From NCBI GenBank assembly GCA_018806915.1, contig JAGKQI010000034.1:1426001-1490000 (forward strand): a stretch of DNA of 64,000 bases, read 5' to 3'. Position 1 is the stretch's first letter. The number at the start of each line of letters is the position of its first letter. The notes beneath the pieces are model-generated. The model made no database searches and was not told where the DNA came from. It saw nothing but the letters and a program-made list of their open reading frames with translations. The translations under genes and the position numbers were made by a program. This DNA is from Phytophthora colocasiae. Taxonomy: Eukaryota > Oomycota > Peronosporomycetes > Peronosporales > Peronosporaceae. Positions 1-10,087 of the stretch are shown here, in pieces.

Positions 1-3000
1 AGCTCTGACGGTGAAGTGAGGGCATTGACACCGTTACCTATCGCTCGCATTTGATCCGACGATCGTCTTGAGACTCCGTTGGCCGCTGTCATATGCTCAT
101 TCAACAGATCTCGAAGCTGAGCCAAGCGAGGCTGTACCAACGGAGCTTGTGTGTGGTGCTCAGCTAGTTTCACTAAGAAGTGCAGTGCTTCCACTGAGAT
201 AGGGAAACTGCGGTCGGTGCCACGGAACGCTACGCTGAAGTATTTCTCGCTTAAATGACGCACCAACCCCGCTAGCCTCTTCTGTGAGTCTTCACCTGCT
301 TCTCCTCCAGTCGCTTTAGTATCGATGTCCTCAGTGAGGCAATTGGACAGGAAGATGTTCTGCAATTCACTCAGCCAGCTTTGATGCGCCTTGCCTAGCT
401 GTACCAGTGTCGTTCCCTCGGCTGAAGTCGAGCCTTGGTTTATCTCACTAGCGAAGACGAGAGTTCGTTCCAGCAACGTGTTGACGTTGTGTAGACTGAA
501 CAACTTCAGACAAGGCTCGGCGTGCTCAAATTGCTGAAAGGCTGCTATCTCCACTGCGAAGTCGACGCTTGCACGAAGAAGTACTTCTTCCAGAGGGAGT
601 TGACACCCGCTACCCATACCTTTAACGGACAGCCTCCGTTCAATGCTGCCTCCAGACAGCTCTGGTTGAAAATGTCGCTGGAATTTCATGCGGAACACAC
701 TCAGAAGCTCCTTCTGAGTATACGTTGGCACTCGGAACACCACAAAGTGGCGCAGGAAGCGATCCAGCACTGGAAGGCTGCGACTTCGGTCGTCGAGACT
801 CATTCCAGCTCCAACGTTCTTCTCCACAGGCTGGAAACCTCCGTGCTTCGTACTGTAGCCAATGCGATGATCAAGCATCGTTCGAATGCACTGAATCTGC
901 GTCTTGTTGGATCCTTCTCCACTCACATCCAAGTCGTCCAGGAACACAAACGAATGGCGCGATCGACCTGCAAACAGCTCGGAGTCTTCGCGCATCTTTG
1001 CTCGAGAGCTGATGCCACTTTCACTCTGCTTTAACGGACGGAACCAGGCAGCAGGCGCGCGCGTCCAGTCCAGAATGCCGTGCACATGTCTTTCATCCAA
1101 CGACGTCTCTACTTTCATCTCTTCGGCTTCACTCTCTCGGTTACGATGCATCAGCCAGCGAAGGAGCGATGTCTTCCCACTGGCAGTGGGCCCAATCAGT
1201 AGAAAAGAGTGCGAGGAATGGAGAAACAGCGTACAGATCCGCATCAACGAAGCTGCAGCTGGCATCAGGACTAAAATCTGACCACTGGACGCGTCGAACG
1301 CACTTTCCAATTTCGCTTCAGCCGGTACTCCACGTGTAGCTCTCATGGTCGGCTGAGCAGTGAACGAGGTTGTAAGTCTTGGCTGTAGTTCATCCCAGAC
1401 GTCATCAAAGTGTCCACCATCCACAAGACTCCGTGGTAACTCGGCCAGGTGTCTCGTTTCGCTAAATTCCTTGCTCTTAGCTCGCACGTAGTTTTCCAGC
1501 TTAAGTCTTATGGGGCCTGCAAGATGGCCACTGAAGCCCCACAGCACTGCGAACGCCACAAGTTCCACAAGCCGCAAGTACGACAATTCCTGAAGCAGCG
1601 ATTTATTCTGTAGACAGCAGATCGAGACCATCGTCAGCGCTGTCTGTGTGGCGTGATTCAGCGAGAGAAATCCCAGTTTGAGACCAGCAGTGCTCACATC
1701 GGCATTGTTCAGGTCAGGTGTTGCTTCGTCGACGACAAAATGCACGCAAATGCACAACAGTAGAGCATCCACGGTCTTGAACACAGCCGTCATGGCTTCA
1801 AATCCACGCGAGGCCGGCTCAAACACTAGTTGAGTCTCCCATCTGGTCTTCCATCCATTGACAATACTCGCAGCAGTGATACAACGACCAGGGACGCGTA
1901 GAGTCCAGCATCTTCGTAATGCAGACGGCGATAAATTGTCCAGACTTGTAACTTCAAACAATAAACGAGTAGTGATGCTCGCGTCCGAACAATCTGCAGA
2001 CATGACACTGCCATTCAAGCCTTGAAAAAGAGTGGCAGAGGATGGAAGAGCTGACGCAGAGGAACAAGCGCGATGATCACCTTCTAACAGTCTATCCAGG
2101 ACGCCACTATCGATTTCTCCGTCCACCAGGACCCACTTCAACGAGCTAGAGACTTTAGTTCCACACGCAGTTGCTACACTGCTATAGAACTGATCTAGTG
2201 TTAGCATGTGCGGGTTGAGGATCACAAGCTGCGTGAGCGTTGGGGACAGACTGTTCCTGCGCCCCATTTGCTCGTTCTCTTGGCTCTGTTCGCTCAGCTC
2301 CAGTGCTACGAGAGCGCGGTGCAGTGCTGTGATGCACGTGGTTTTTCCACTTCCTGGAGCTCCATGCACCAGCGCAGCAGGGAACGTCTGAAGAGCACGC
2401 CACAGCTCCATAATCAACTCGAATTGCTCGCAATCCCGTGGAAGAGCGTGCACGCTTTCCAAGTAGATCGTCACAGCAGCAGCGACTGCTTCCTCGTCTC
2501 CTTTGCCCTTCGCCACTAGCTTCCCACCTGAAGACAACGGGAATGAACGGGTCAACAGACCATCCAAACGCCCTTGCTCTTCGTCATTCAGATGTGCTGC
2601 GACTATCGACAAAAATGCTTGATGGAAAACACATTGCGCGTCACGGATCTCCCGCTCACTGGGTGAGCTCACAGTGCTTCCATTGCGCGATTGAAGCAGA
2701 GCTTTAGTCGTTCCTCTTCGTGTCGAGGGGTTCAAACCCCATGCCACTCGGTATTGTGCTCGCAAACGCCGCGCTTCTTGAACCACCCGGTAGACCAGTA
2801 ACTCCGTGTCAAAGGCACAAGAAACATCTTCTCTTTCGATCATCTCGATCACTTCAACAACGTTTAGTTCCCGTATCCGCTCTGCCGTAAAACCGTCGGC
2901 AAGAAGCACGCACTCAACGACGTACTTGATGGTCGGTCGAGTCACAGCGACAGCGCGGAATTGCGTCCGTACAGACTGCACCAACCCACTCTGGTGTAGC

Positions 3001-6000
3001 TTCTGTTCCGACTCCAACGGGATGAAGATGGCACTCACTCCGTAGGAAAAACCTCCAGGATAACGGGGAAGCACCAGGGAGTTCACTCCAACTGGAGCAA
3101 CTTGATGGAAATGCTGCAGCATTTGTTCCCGCACGACGCCAACTAGAGCAGCAGATAGTTGTAGAAAATGCCTAATGATTAGGAAACCACTGAGTTTGGA
3201 CGTAGCATTCATCAGTTGTCCAAGGTGGTGGCTGTTTGTCGTACCCGCGGTCGAATCGCAGGAGAATTCGATACACGGTCTCAACAGCATTTCAGAAATG
3301 CCCCAAAGCTGAGACGTGCAGTTCGTTCCGTTTTCATTCGAACTGAAAGGCACAACGAGAGCTGTGTGGTGCATTCTCAGAGCGCTGAATAGTGCGTACG
3401 AGCAGCGCTGCGTGAATGGTGTCAACAGAGACGGTCTTCCCCATCCTATGAACTCCTGACCCAGCGGCATTTGCAAATGTGCGACTTCACAGCTCGCAAT
3501 TATGTTTGTCGCCTGTCCAGCGTGATAGGCGGCTGAATCCTTCAGGAAGTTGTCATTTACTGGAAATAACTCGATCCTCTCCACTTTCCCGTGCTTTCCC
3601 ACACTTGTTTGGACGTTGGGGCCTGGTAACATGATCTCTATGAAGACGCGAGTCTGGAACTGCATCTTCCAGAAGAACAAAGCTTCTTCTTGTTTCCCTT
3701 GCTCCATCAAATTAATCACGTGACTCACAATTTCCAACTGCTTGGCACTGAGGAGGATCATTGTTTCCAGGCGAACAGACCTTGAAGGTTTGTCGGTACA
3801 TCGTGTAGCTACAAGGTGTGCCAGTCTTCCCCGTAGGAGAGGATGCAACTGGCTCAGAGTTCCATCTTGAAGTGCGCAGTTCATTTCAAACGTGAATCGT
3901 AGTCCGAGAGCCGTCGCAATGGATTGGGGCAACAGAGAGTCAAAGTCTGAGGCTTCCCAATCCTGAGTTACCCATTCAAATGCTCGCTTCAGATCCGTCA
4001 GCACCATTGACGCCATCTCCTCCTCCAAACGGGTGAACCAGAACTTGACACGACCGATTTTGGCTACAGCGAGACGGAACTGACCGCTCTTTTCCAATGC
4101 GTAAGTGCTTCCTTGTCCTTCCAGCCCTAGAATGACAATAGTTCCATCCGTTTTGGCGCGTATGGGGGAAATGGAACTTGATTCCGAACTACCAAACATT
4201 TCGATAGTAGATCCAACTCGGTTGGCTGCTCTGGCGATGAAGAATCGATGGACACGTGGAAAGCAAACGGCAAGGGCCTGGTGCAGCTGCCCCAAGTCCG
4301 AGTCCCGTAGCAGTACATTGAGCATCGTTGACTCGTCCAGACAGTATAATCTAGGAGTCTTCTCTCTCAGCGACTCGAGGTAGCTCCGAACCAGCTCCAT
4401 CCCCCGTTCGCAGGCAGTAAAGATGGCCTCGAAGTCGAAGTCTTTAAAGCTTTCCATGACGCCATCAAGCGTACAGTCTATTGACTTAGTCGCCGTACTC
4501 AGTCGTCGACTAACCGTCACTGGAGCTGTAGTTGTTACAGCTGACTTTCTCCCCAGCAGAGACCGTGAGTTCCCTTTCAAGTGTTCTACTTGTGGTCTCA
4601 CGAAGAACAGGCGGCGCAAACGATCACTCCACGCGTGACTCGCATCCAAGAACAACTGCCACACACACTGCTCCTGCTTTAATCCGATCTTGTGCTGAGC
4701 TTTCCGAGCTCGAGGCACGAAATCGCCACCGCCGCTGAAGCGCTTGGAGAAGAACTCGTCCACTTCATGCAGCTTCGTCGCTTCACATCGCAATCGCCAG
4801 TGCTTCTGGTACGCCAGAATATGTTCACAAACCACAGTTTTACGTTCTAGCTCGGCTCGTAATTCCAGACACAAGTGAAGCTGTGGATTCTGACCAAAGA
4901 GACAAAGTTTCAAGTCCACGGCGATATCATCCAACAGAGCGAGAGCCTCTGACACCCGCTCGCATCGAACACTGTAGTTCGTTTCCACTACTCGGACCTC
5001 AATGCGAGCGAGTCGTTGACGCGCTTTTTCTAACTTGACGTGTAGTTTGGCTTCCACAATGCACTCGTCACAAACTCCCAGGAACGCTTCAAGTTGGTCT
5101 GCTCCGCACTTCTCCTTCATCTGCCGTAGCGTGACGTGGCTTCCTCCAGCTGCGCCACTTTGTACATTCAGTAGCTGATTCATGGCTGCCCAACGCGCAT
5201 CCGAGAAAGCTCCACCGGTGATTGCCTGGAAGATGCGGTTGCAGTTGAGCATCTCCTCAATGCTGCAGTCGAACGCTTTCATGAGCTTCAGGTCTTTTTT
5301 GGTGAAGGAAACGCAGTCTTTTTTGTCTTCCTCTTCATAGTGCTCGGTGCTTGGTGAACTCGTTTCCAGAGGAAGGGTCTGAACAAGTACCGACGATAAG
5401 CGTGAGAGCCTGGACGAAGCGTTCCCCAATCTGCGACGGAACTGCTTGATGCGATTGATCATCGTCCCTGGGTGTACACCATTCAGTGGAGATCCGAGCC
5501 ACTTGTCCTGTAATTTCTTCCACGATTTGTACCATTGTCGGAGTTCTAGAGAAGTGATGATGTACAGCAGCAGCAATTCGCTCGTCAATTTGTCTGTCAA
5601 GCTAACAGCCGAAAGTGATTCCGAGTTGCCGCTGGAAAGAGATGATGTCCACACGGTGTGCTGCACTGGCGCCATGTCCAGGATGGCTCGATGTTCACGG
5701 TCATACTCTTCAAACTGCAGCACGACGTTCTTCCGTTCAATGTCCATCACCACCAGATCTTCAAGCTGTTGAACCAAATCCTCCTGCGTCGTGGAAGATA
5801 TGCTACTAGCTTTCTCGTCCTCGTCTTCGCAGCCAATTGGAAGACCTTCAAACGTCTTGATTATGCTCTGGAGCTGGCTTGTAATGTACTCGTCAACCTT
5901 CGTGATCACATCGTGGACACTTCGACGATGTTCGCTCTCCCTCTCTTCGACTCGTGCCAGACACAGCAAGAGTGTCTCGATCACAGATTCCCACGTAAGC

Positions 6001-7844
6001 TCTAACTTCCGGATAGTATCCTGCGCCTCCGTTTCCAGTGACATCAGTCCGCGTTCTTTGATCAGGGTCCGCAGACGTGCAAGGTTGGCAATTTTCGCAT
6101 CTAATCGCTGTCGGAATGGATGCGTAAGCATCATGGACGTCACTTGAGTCAGCCACTTGTTCGCTTCTGTCAAATTGGTGGGGATTTTGGTCACCTTCTC
6201 GATTCTACCGTCCACATCTTCAAGAAGACTTGTGAGGAATTGCTGGTAGATCACTGGTAGTGCGTCATCCATCTCAGCCACGCGCTTAGAGACGTGACCA
6301 CGCAGCCGTTCAACAAACGAGCGCTGGTCCAGTAGCAAGTAGCCGACTTGAAGCATTGGAGCCGCGTTGTTTGCGTACTGTACGAACCGATCCCAAGTCT
6401 TTTGTGCCAGCTCATAAGCTGCTGCACTACTGGACAAATCCGGTAGTTCCGGTAGTCGACTGTCTTCTTCGTCCGTCTCGCTAACCTCCGATACGCTCTC
6501 TTGCTTGGTAGTTTCCACTGGTGACTCCCGCTCCGCGACTTTGACAGCGCGAATACACCGCAGGTGCTCCTGTTGAAGAATTCCAATGCGACGAAAGTGG
6601 AGATCTACTGCAGCTCGCATTTCCCGGAGTTCCAGTTCAAAACTTGCCAGAACGAGATGTGATGGCTTCAACAAGCTGTCAGTGAATTCCCGTTGAAGGG
6701 AAGGCACAAATGGAGTCAAGACGTGCAGGAAATGCTTGTCCGTGAGGATTCGCGGCAGACCGTCCATTGCCACGCAGTATTTCAGGAGAATTGTGTGCAC
6801 AAATTCCAGTACCTCCACTTTCTCTGGGACGAAATGCATCGCGGCTGAACTGACATCTCCCTCGAAATTCACGTCATCTCTCAGACTCACGTAGAGACCT
6901 GGAACGGTAACAACTGGCGCATCGCTTTCACGTCCTTGAACAGTGTAGACTACATGATCTAGAAATGCCAATTCGGCCATATTCTCAGTCAATTCCGAAC
7001 CATTCAACCTCCCTGTCCGTTCTTCCGCCCCAGCAGATTGAGCACCGTTTGATTTCCCACAAATTCGTAATTGAAGGTCTCGTACAACGAGCGTCACGTG
7101 CTGGTAAACTGCTTCTGATACGTGGCAATCCACCAGACGTAAGAAGGTGAACATCCGCTCACGAAGACTGGATAGCCTCAACGTCCTACTGAACAATTCA
7201 TGGTCTGTGATAACGTAGCTACCCCCTTGTCCCTCTTTGTATCGTGAAATATCTATAGTGGCATCATTAATGACCGCGCACAGCTCGAAAATCTTCTTGG
7301 AGATAGAATTTCTTGTAGTACGTGCACGCTCCCGATGGATGTGAGCTAGTCGCTCCAATGTGTAGATTGTATCAGCCTCGATGTACTCTTGTTCGGCTTC
7401 GCACTCAATCTCGATGCAAACGCCTCGCACTACCATCAGTAGTTGAGCGGCAAGCGGCAGGCAAATGAACAAACTGCAGACCAATCTATCCCTCACGCGA
7501 TGCAGACGTCGCTGGACAGCTTGACGCTTCCACGAGAAGAAAAAGATCATCAGTTGAATGCGCTTGAGTCCCTTCATGTTCGTCATTTGGTCGAACGCGC
7601 GCTTCTCGTCCACCCAGCCAGACAAGTCAGCGAATTCGACACCTTGATCTCCCTTGAAGCGAGTAAATCCTTGAGACCCCAGGGTAAAATACTCGAACGA
7701 TGATTCGTGATCATGCTGGAGCACTGTTCCTTCGTCTGCGAATGCCAGCCAGTATACATTTCGGAAGCCACAGGGTGGGCTTTCGCAATGTACGAGATAC
7801 AGCACATCTTCTTCTGGCCGCACCCTTCGTTTTGAATCTACCAT
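1..7844 (-). CDS. Dynein heavy chain-like protein, 3' end beyond window
   Basis: One uninterrupted frame of about 2,614 codons without a stop, running off the left edge. The N-terminal part resembles the dynein tail, including the FFFSWKRQAVQRRLHRVRD segment that matches the dynein WK-rich tail motif. Further on come the linker region and an AAA ring. AAA2 has a clean Walker A, GAPGSGKTT, near 2335-2360. AAA3 has GPTASGKTS near 1165-1190, a Walker B-like VFLDDLDV and the RHFVVFRVP strand. The region aligned to AAA1 (about 2700-3480) keeps family landmarks such as TPFTQRC and QFRAVAVTRP, but shows no P-loop and no FDEFNR. Conventional dyneins hydrolyse ATP mainly at AAA1, so this is a divergent member, perhaps DNHD1-like, acting in or near the flagellum. 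The start could be ATG 7844, an upstream in-frame ATG at 7970, or a spliced 5' exon at 8056-8383. Confidence 0.85.
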   Translation of the reverse strand, partial: MVDSKRRVRPEEDVLYLVHCESPPCGFRNVYWLAFADEGTVLQHDHESSFEYFTLGSQGFTRFKGDQGVEFADLSGWVDEKRAFDQMTNMKGLKRIQLMIFFFSWKRQAVQRRLHRVRDRLVCSLFICLPLAAQLLMVVRGVCIEIECEAEQEYIEADTIYTLERLAHIHRERARTTRNSISKKIFELCAVINDATIDISRYKEGQGGSYVITDHELFSRTLRLSSLRERMFTFLRLVDCHVSEAVYQHVTLVVRDLQLRICGKSNGAQSAGAEERTGRLNGSELTENMAELAFLDHVVYTVQGRESDAPVVTVPGLYVSLRDDVNFEGDVSSAAMHFVPEKVEVLEFVHTILLKYCVAMDGLPRILTDKHFLHVLTPFVPSLQREFTDSLLKPSHLVLASFELELREMRAAVDLHFRRIGILQQEHLRCIRAVKVAERESPVETTKQESVSEVSETDEEDSRLPELPDLSSSAAAYELAQKTWDRFVQYANNAAPMLQVGYLLLDQRSFVERLRGHVSKRVAEMDDALPVIYQQFLTSLLEDVDGRIEKVTKIPTNLTEANKWLTQVTSMMLTHPFRQRLDAKIANLARLRTLIKERGLMSLETEAQDTIRKLELTWESVIETLLLCLARVEERESEHRRSVHDVITKVDEYITSQLQSIIKTFEGLPIGCEDEDEKASSISSTTQEDLVQQLEDLVVMDIERKNVVLQFEEYDREHRAILDMAPVQHTVWTSSLSSGNSESLSAVSLTDKLTSELLLLYIITSLELRQWYKSWKKLQDKWLGSPLNGVHPGTMINRIKQFRRRLGNASSRLSRLSSVLVQTLPLETSSPSTEHYEEEDKKDCVSFTKKDLKLMKAFDCSIEEMLNCNRIFQAITGGAFSDARWAAMNQLLNVQSGAAGGSHVTLRQMKEKCGADQLEAFLGVCDECIVEAKLHVKLEKARQRLARIEVRVVETNYSVRCERVSEALALLDDIAVDLKLCLFGQNPQLHLCLELRAELERKTVVCEHILAYQKHWRLRCEATKLHEVDEFFSKRFSGGGDFVPRARKAQHKIGLKQEQCVWQLFLDASHAWSDRLRRLFFVRPQVEHLKGNSRSLLGRKSAVTTTAPVTVSRRLSTATKSIDCTLDGVMESFKDFDFEAIFTACERGMELVRSYLESLREKTPRLYCLDESTMLNVLLRDSDLGQLHQALAVCFPRVHRFFIARAANRVGSTIEMFGSSESSSISPIRAKTDGTIVILGLEGQGSTYALEKSGQFRLAVAKIGRVKFWFTRLEEEMASMVLTDLKRAFEWVTQDWEASDFDSLLPQSIATALGLRFTFEMNCALQDGTLSQLHPLLRGRLAHLVATRCTDKPSRSVRLETMILLSAKQLEIVSHVINLMEQGKQEEALFFWKMQFQTRVFIEIMLPGPNVQTSVGKHGKVERIELFPVNDNFLKDSAAYHAGQATNIIASCEVAHLQMPLGQEFIGWGRPSLLTPFTQRCSYALFSALRMHHTALVVPFSSNENGTNCTSQLWGISEMLLRPCIEFSCDSTAGTTNSHHLGQLMNATSKLSGFLIIRHFLQLSAALVGVVREQMLQHFHQVAPVGVNSLVLPRYPGGFSYGVSAIFIPLESEQKLHQSGLVQSVRTQFRAVAVTRPTIKYVVECVLLADGFTAERIRELNVVEVIEMIEREDVSCAFDTELLVYRVVQEARRLRAQYRVAWGLNPSTRRGTTKALLQSRNGSTVSSPSEREIRDAQCVFHQAFLSIVAAHLNDEEQGRLDGLLTRSFPLSSGGKLVAKGKGDEEAVAAAVTIYLESVHALPRDCEQFELIMELWRALQTFPAALVHGAPGSGKTTCITALHRALVALELSEQSQENEQMGRRNSLSPTLTQLVILNPHMLTLDQFYSSVATACGTKVSSSLKWVLVDGEIDSGVLDRLLEGDHRACSSASALPSSATLFQGLNGSVMSADCSDASITTRLLFEVTSLDNLSPSALRRCWTLRVPGRCITAASIVNGWKTRWETQLVFEPASRGFEAMTAVFKTVDALLLCICVHFVVDEATPDLNNADVSTAGLKLGFLSLNHATQTALTMVSICCLQNKSLLQELSYLRLVELVAFAVLWGFSGHLAGPIRLKLENYVRAKSKEFSETRHLAELPRSLVDGGHFDDVWDELQPRLTTSFTAQPTMRATRGVPAEAKLESAFDASSGQILVLMPAAASLMRICTLFLHSSHSFLLIGPTASGKTSLLRWLMHRNRESEAEEMKVETSLDERHVHGILDWTRAPAAWFRPLKQSESGISSRAKMREDSELFAGRSRHSFVFLDDLDVSGEGSNKTQIQCIRTMLDHRIGYSTKHGGFQPVEKNVGAGMSLDDRSRSLPVLDRFLRHFVVFRVPTYTQKELLSVFRMKFQRHFQPELSGGSIERRLSVKGMGSGCQLPLEEVLLRASVDFAVEIAAFQQFEHAEPCLKLFSLHNVNTLLERTLVFASEINQGSTSAEGTTLVQLGKAHQSWLSELQNIFLSNCLTEDIDTKATGGEAGEDSQKRLAGLVRHLSEKYFSVAFRGTDRSFPISVEALHFLVKLAEHHTQAPLVQPRLAQLRDLLNEHMTAANGVSRRSSDQMRAIGNGVNALTSPSE

Positions 7845-8055
7845 AATGTTAGCATAACGGTGAATCCTCCAAAATACTATAGAGACAGACACAAGCGTAC
7901 ATTTGCCGCGAGGGATATCCGATCGCCGCACAGGAATACCCGTTTGAATAACGCGAAGAACATACCGCATCAATGGATCCTCTGCTGCGTATTCTACTCA
8001 ACAACCATCACCACAAATTAATACCCATCCGCCTCATCGTTTTCTGCATCCGTAC

Positions 8056-8383
8056 TTTGTTCAAATGATTCCACGGCGGAAGTTCGCTGTGGACGTTTCC
8101 GTACTGGCACAACACTTGGTAGTGGTCTAAGAGGAGACAAAGTCCTTTTGTTTGAGCTTGCACCAGCACTTGGAGCCTTGTTGTTGGTCGAAGGTGTGTA
8201 TAGTTTCGCCTGCTTAGGCAGTGGAACCGACTGCCAATTCAGATGCAGTCTGTTGACCAACGGGACGGTGCCGTTTAAACTCGACATCGATTTGAACGTC
8301 TCCGCTGCATCATCCTGAGCTTGTCTTAATGGTTTGGGCTGTCGTCTCGCTGCTGATCCTGTGCGTGCACCTGCCGTCTCCAT
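8056..8383 (-). CDS. Candidate first exon of the dynein-like gene
   Basis: An ORF opens at ATG 8383 and stops at 8018 if unspliced (121 codons). It is rich in Ser, Pro, Thr and basic residues with no recognised domain. A donor GTACGG after position 8056 and an acceptor TAG ending at 7838, preceded by a branch-like TGCTAAC, remove 218 bp. The join keeps phase and leads into the dynein frame (SFEQ joined to NSKRRVRPEED). This would give the dynein-like protein a disordered leader of about 110 residues. It lies about 60 bp downstream of the stop of the preceding gene on the same strand. It could equally be a separate small gene. Confidence 0.4.
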
Positions 8384-8443
8384 TCAGTTGACTCTGGCAT
8401 GTAGCAAGGATATGTACCAGTCGCCCGTTTAAAAGTACACTCG

Positions 8444-9916
8444 TTAGACAAATATATACGCCTTCTCTGTGTCCTGCGATTCCATGGACGTAACTGGAGC
8501 TCGCCAACAGCGTTTGAAGAAGCGAAGTATCCATTTACGTAGTGTCGGCTCCTTTTTGCCTTCTGTGAAGGATGAATGGTATTGCCTCAGATACTCCAGC
8601 ATAGCGTTGACATCAGTGCCTGCCAACAACCATCACAGCATAAGTAACACTAGAACAACTGCAGTCTGTTTCTGGACTGGTCCGTCCGTACCTTGTCCTC
8701 GTTGATGACGCTCGCTAACCCACGTGACCAGTTCGTCCTCGAACGCGCAGCTACTGGGTCGTCCTCCTCCAGCTAAACGAAAGCGCTTCCTTTCTGACGT
8801 GACCAGTTTGTCTCGAATGCTTTTCCAATAACTCAGACAGTTGGTGTTTTTGAGTTCCAGTTCCTCCGCCACCTCGGCTGCACTTCTGCCTTCGTCCAAC
8901 AGCCTGACTGCGTGCAGTTTGAACTCGTTCGAGAACAGCGTGTAGCGTCCCGACTGCGAGCGCTTTTTTCCAGTATGCTGCAGCATCGACGGATCCACTT
9001 CTTCATGCATTTCATCCACAGCTCCAACCTTCTGTATCGTCTTCTCCTGTGGCACCAACAACGGCGTTGGACATGGCGGAACTGAGGCCACAGTCACGTC
9101 CTGGTGGGTTCCAACTACGATCATATCCGTAGCAACTGAAGCGCTAGCGTCCCTATCACAGACATCATCAGCCTTCTTCTTGGGCACCGGCAAAGCCTTT
9201 GACGGGAGAAACTTCTTGAGGAATCTAATGACCCAAACTTTGAGAGCCGCCGCAGTCTTGGAGGCCGCGAACAGCGGATACTCCTCCAGCACGTGGTCAA
9301 CAATATCCTGTCTTGTAAGCGGCACTTCTCTGCGGTCTAACACCCACTGTAACAAACCTTTCTCGTCCTGGAACACAACTTTCGGGCGGTTATTAGCGGT
9401 CGAAACAGCGTCGTTCTCTTCTGCTCTCTGCAGCTGCTGACGATCGCCCTCGTGCTTCCAGTACAGCAACGTCAGCGCACTCTTCAGTGCAAATTGCTCG
9501 GCAACTGCAGCTATATCTCCAGAGCTGTCCAGCTGCTGCGTGGCGCGCACAGCGACGGTCGACGCCTTGGCATTGGACGCGTCTTCGTGTTGTGCCAGGA
9601 AGAGCGAGAGCCACGCGAAGAGAAGCGGCAGGTCGTCCAGCAGCTCTGGGTGGCGCGTCTCGAAAAAGAAGAGTGCGTCATCTGCAGGAGAAGCCGCGTC
9701 CGGGCGCTGGAGCCATAGCAGCAGCTCAGACGCATAGCGTTCCAGATGTAGCGCGGTGGTGGCTACGTTCATAGCCTCATTTTGAGACGTAGAAGGCAGA
9801 TCTGAAGCTTCTAGAAGGTCCAGTGTGGAGCTAGATACGTCGTCTTGTAGTTCAGAAGAGCTGGGGCACGCTAGCGCAGCGTCGGAGGAGCTAGAGAGCT
9901 GGTCGCATGACGACAT
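8444..9916 (-). CDS. Helix-turn-helix (psq/CENP-B-like) nuclear protein
   Basis: Two exons: 9916-8692 and 8619-8444. The intron starts GTACGG and ends TTGGCAG, and the join gives 466 residues. The first third is acidic and Ser-rich. Around residues 310-360 a segment (RYTLFSNEFKLHAVRLLDEG then SAAEVAEELEL..LSYW) has the shape of a transposase/psq helix-turn-helix. Two related CENP-B-type modules are visible: one in the middle (LLQWVLDRREVPLTRQDI to VWVIRFLKKF) and one at the C-terminus, rebuilt only by splicing (LVTWVSERH to KWILRFFKR). No DDE nuclease follows. It is therefore either a DNA-binding protein derived from a pogo/Tc1-type transposase or a host transcription factor. It is divergent from IFT57 across 171 bp. 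Confidence 0.7.
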
Positions 9917-10087
9917 GGCGGCCTATACGGACTTGTCTAAATGCGTGACCAGCGCTTATTGTGCAAGTTAAAGAGCTCAAGAGCGTATACAGTTGTTTAA
10001 TATGGGTACAGAATGCTCTTAAAGTGTATGAAACGATCTTGAAACGACGCTATCAGTGTAGCCATCTTGCATTGAGGGACGTTCAAG
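9917..10087. promoter_or_regulatory. Shared divergent promoter, HTH gene and IFT57
   Basis: 171 bp separate the two divergent start codons, so both promoters must lie here. No CCAAT or clear TATA element is evident. The sequence ATCTTG occurs upstream of both the ATG at 10088 and the other start. Confidence 0.4.

Noticed and set aside
8018..8383. Stand-alone 121-residue protein
   Set aside because: No family and a good splice path into the dynein frame; kept only as a candidate exon.
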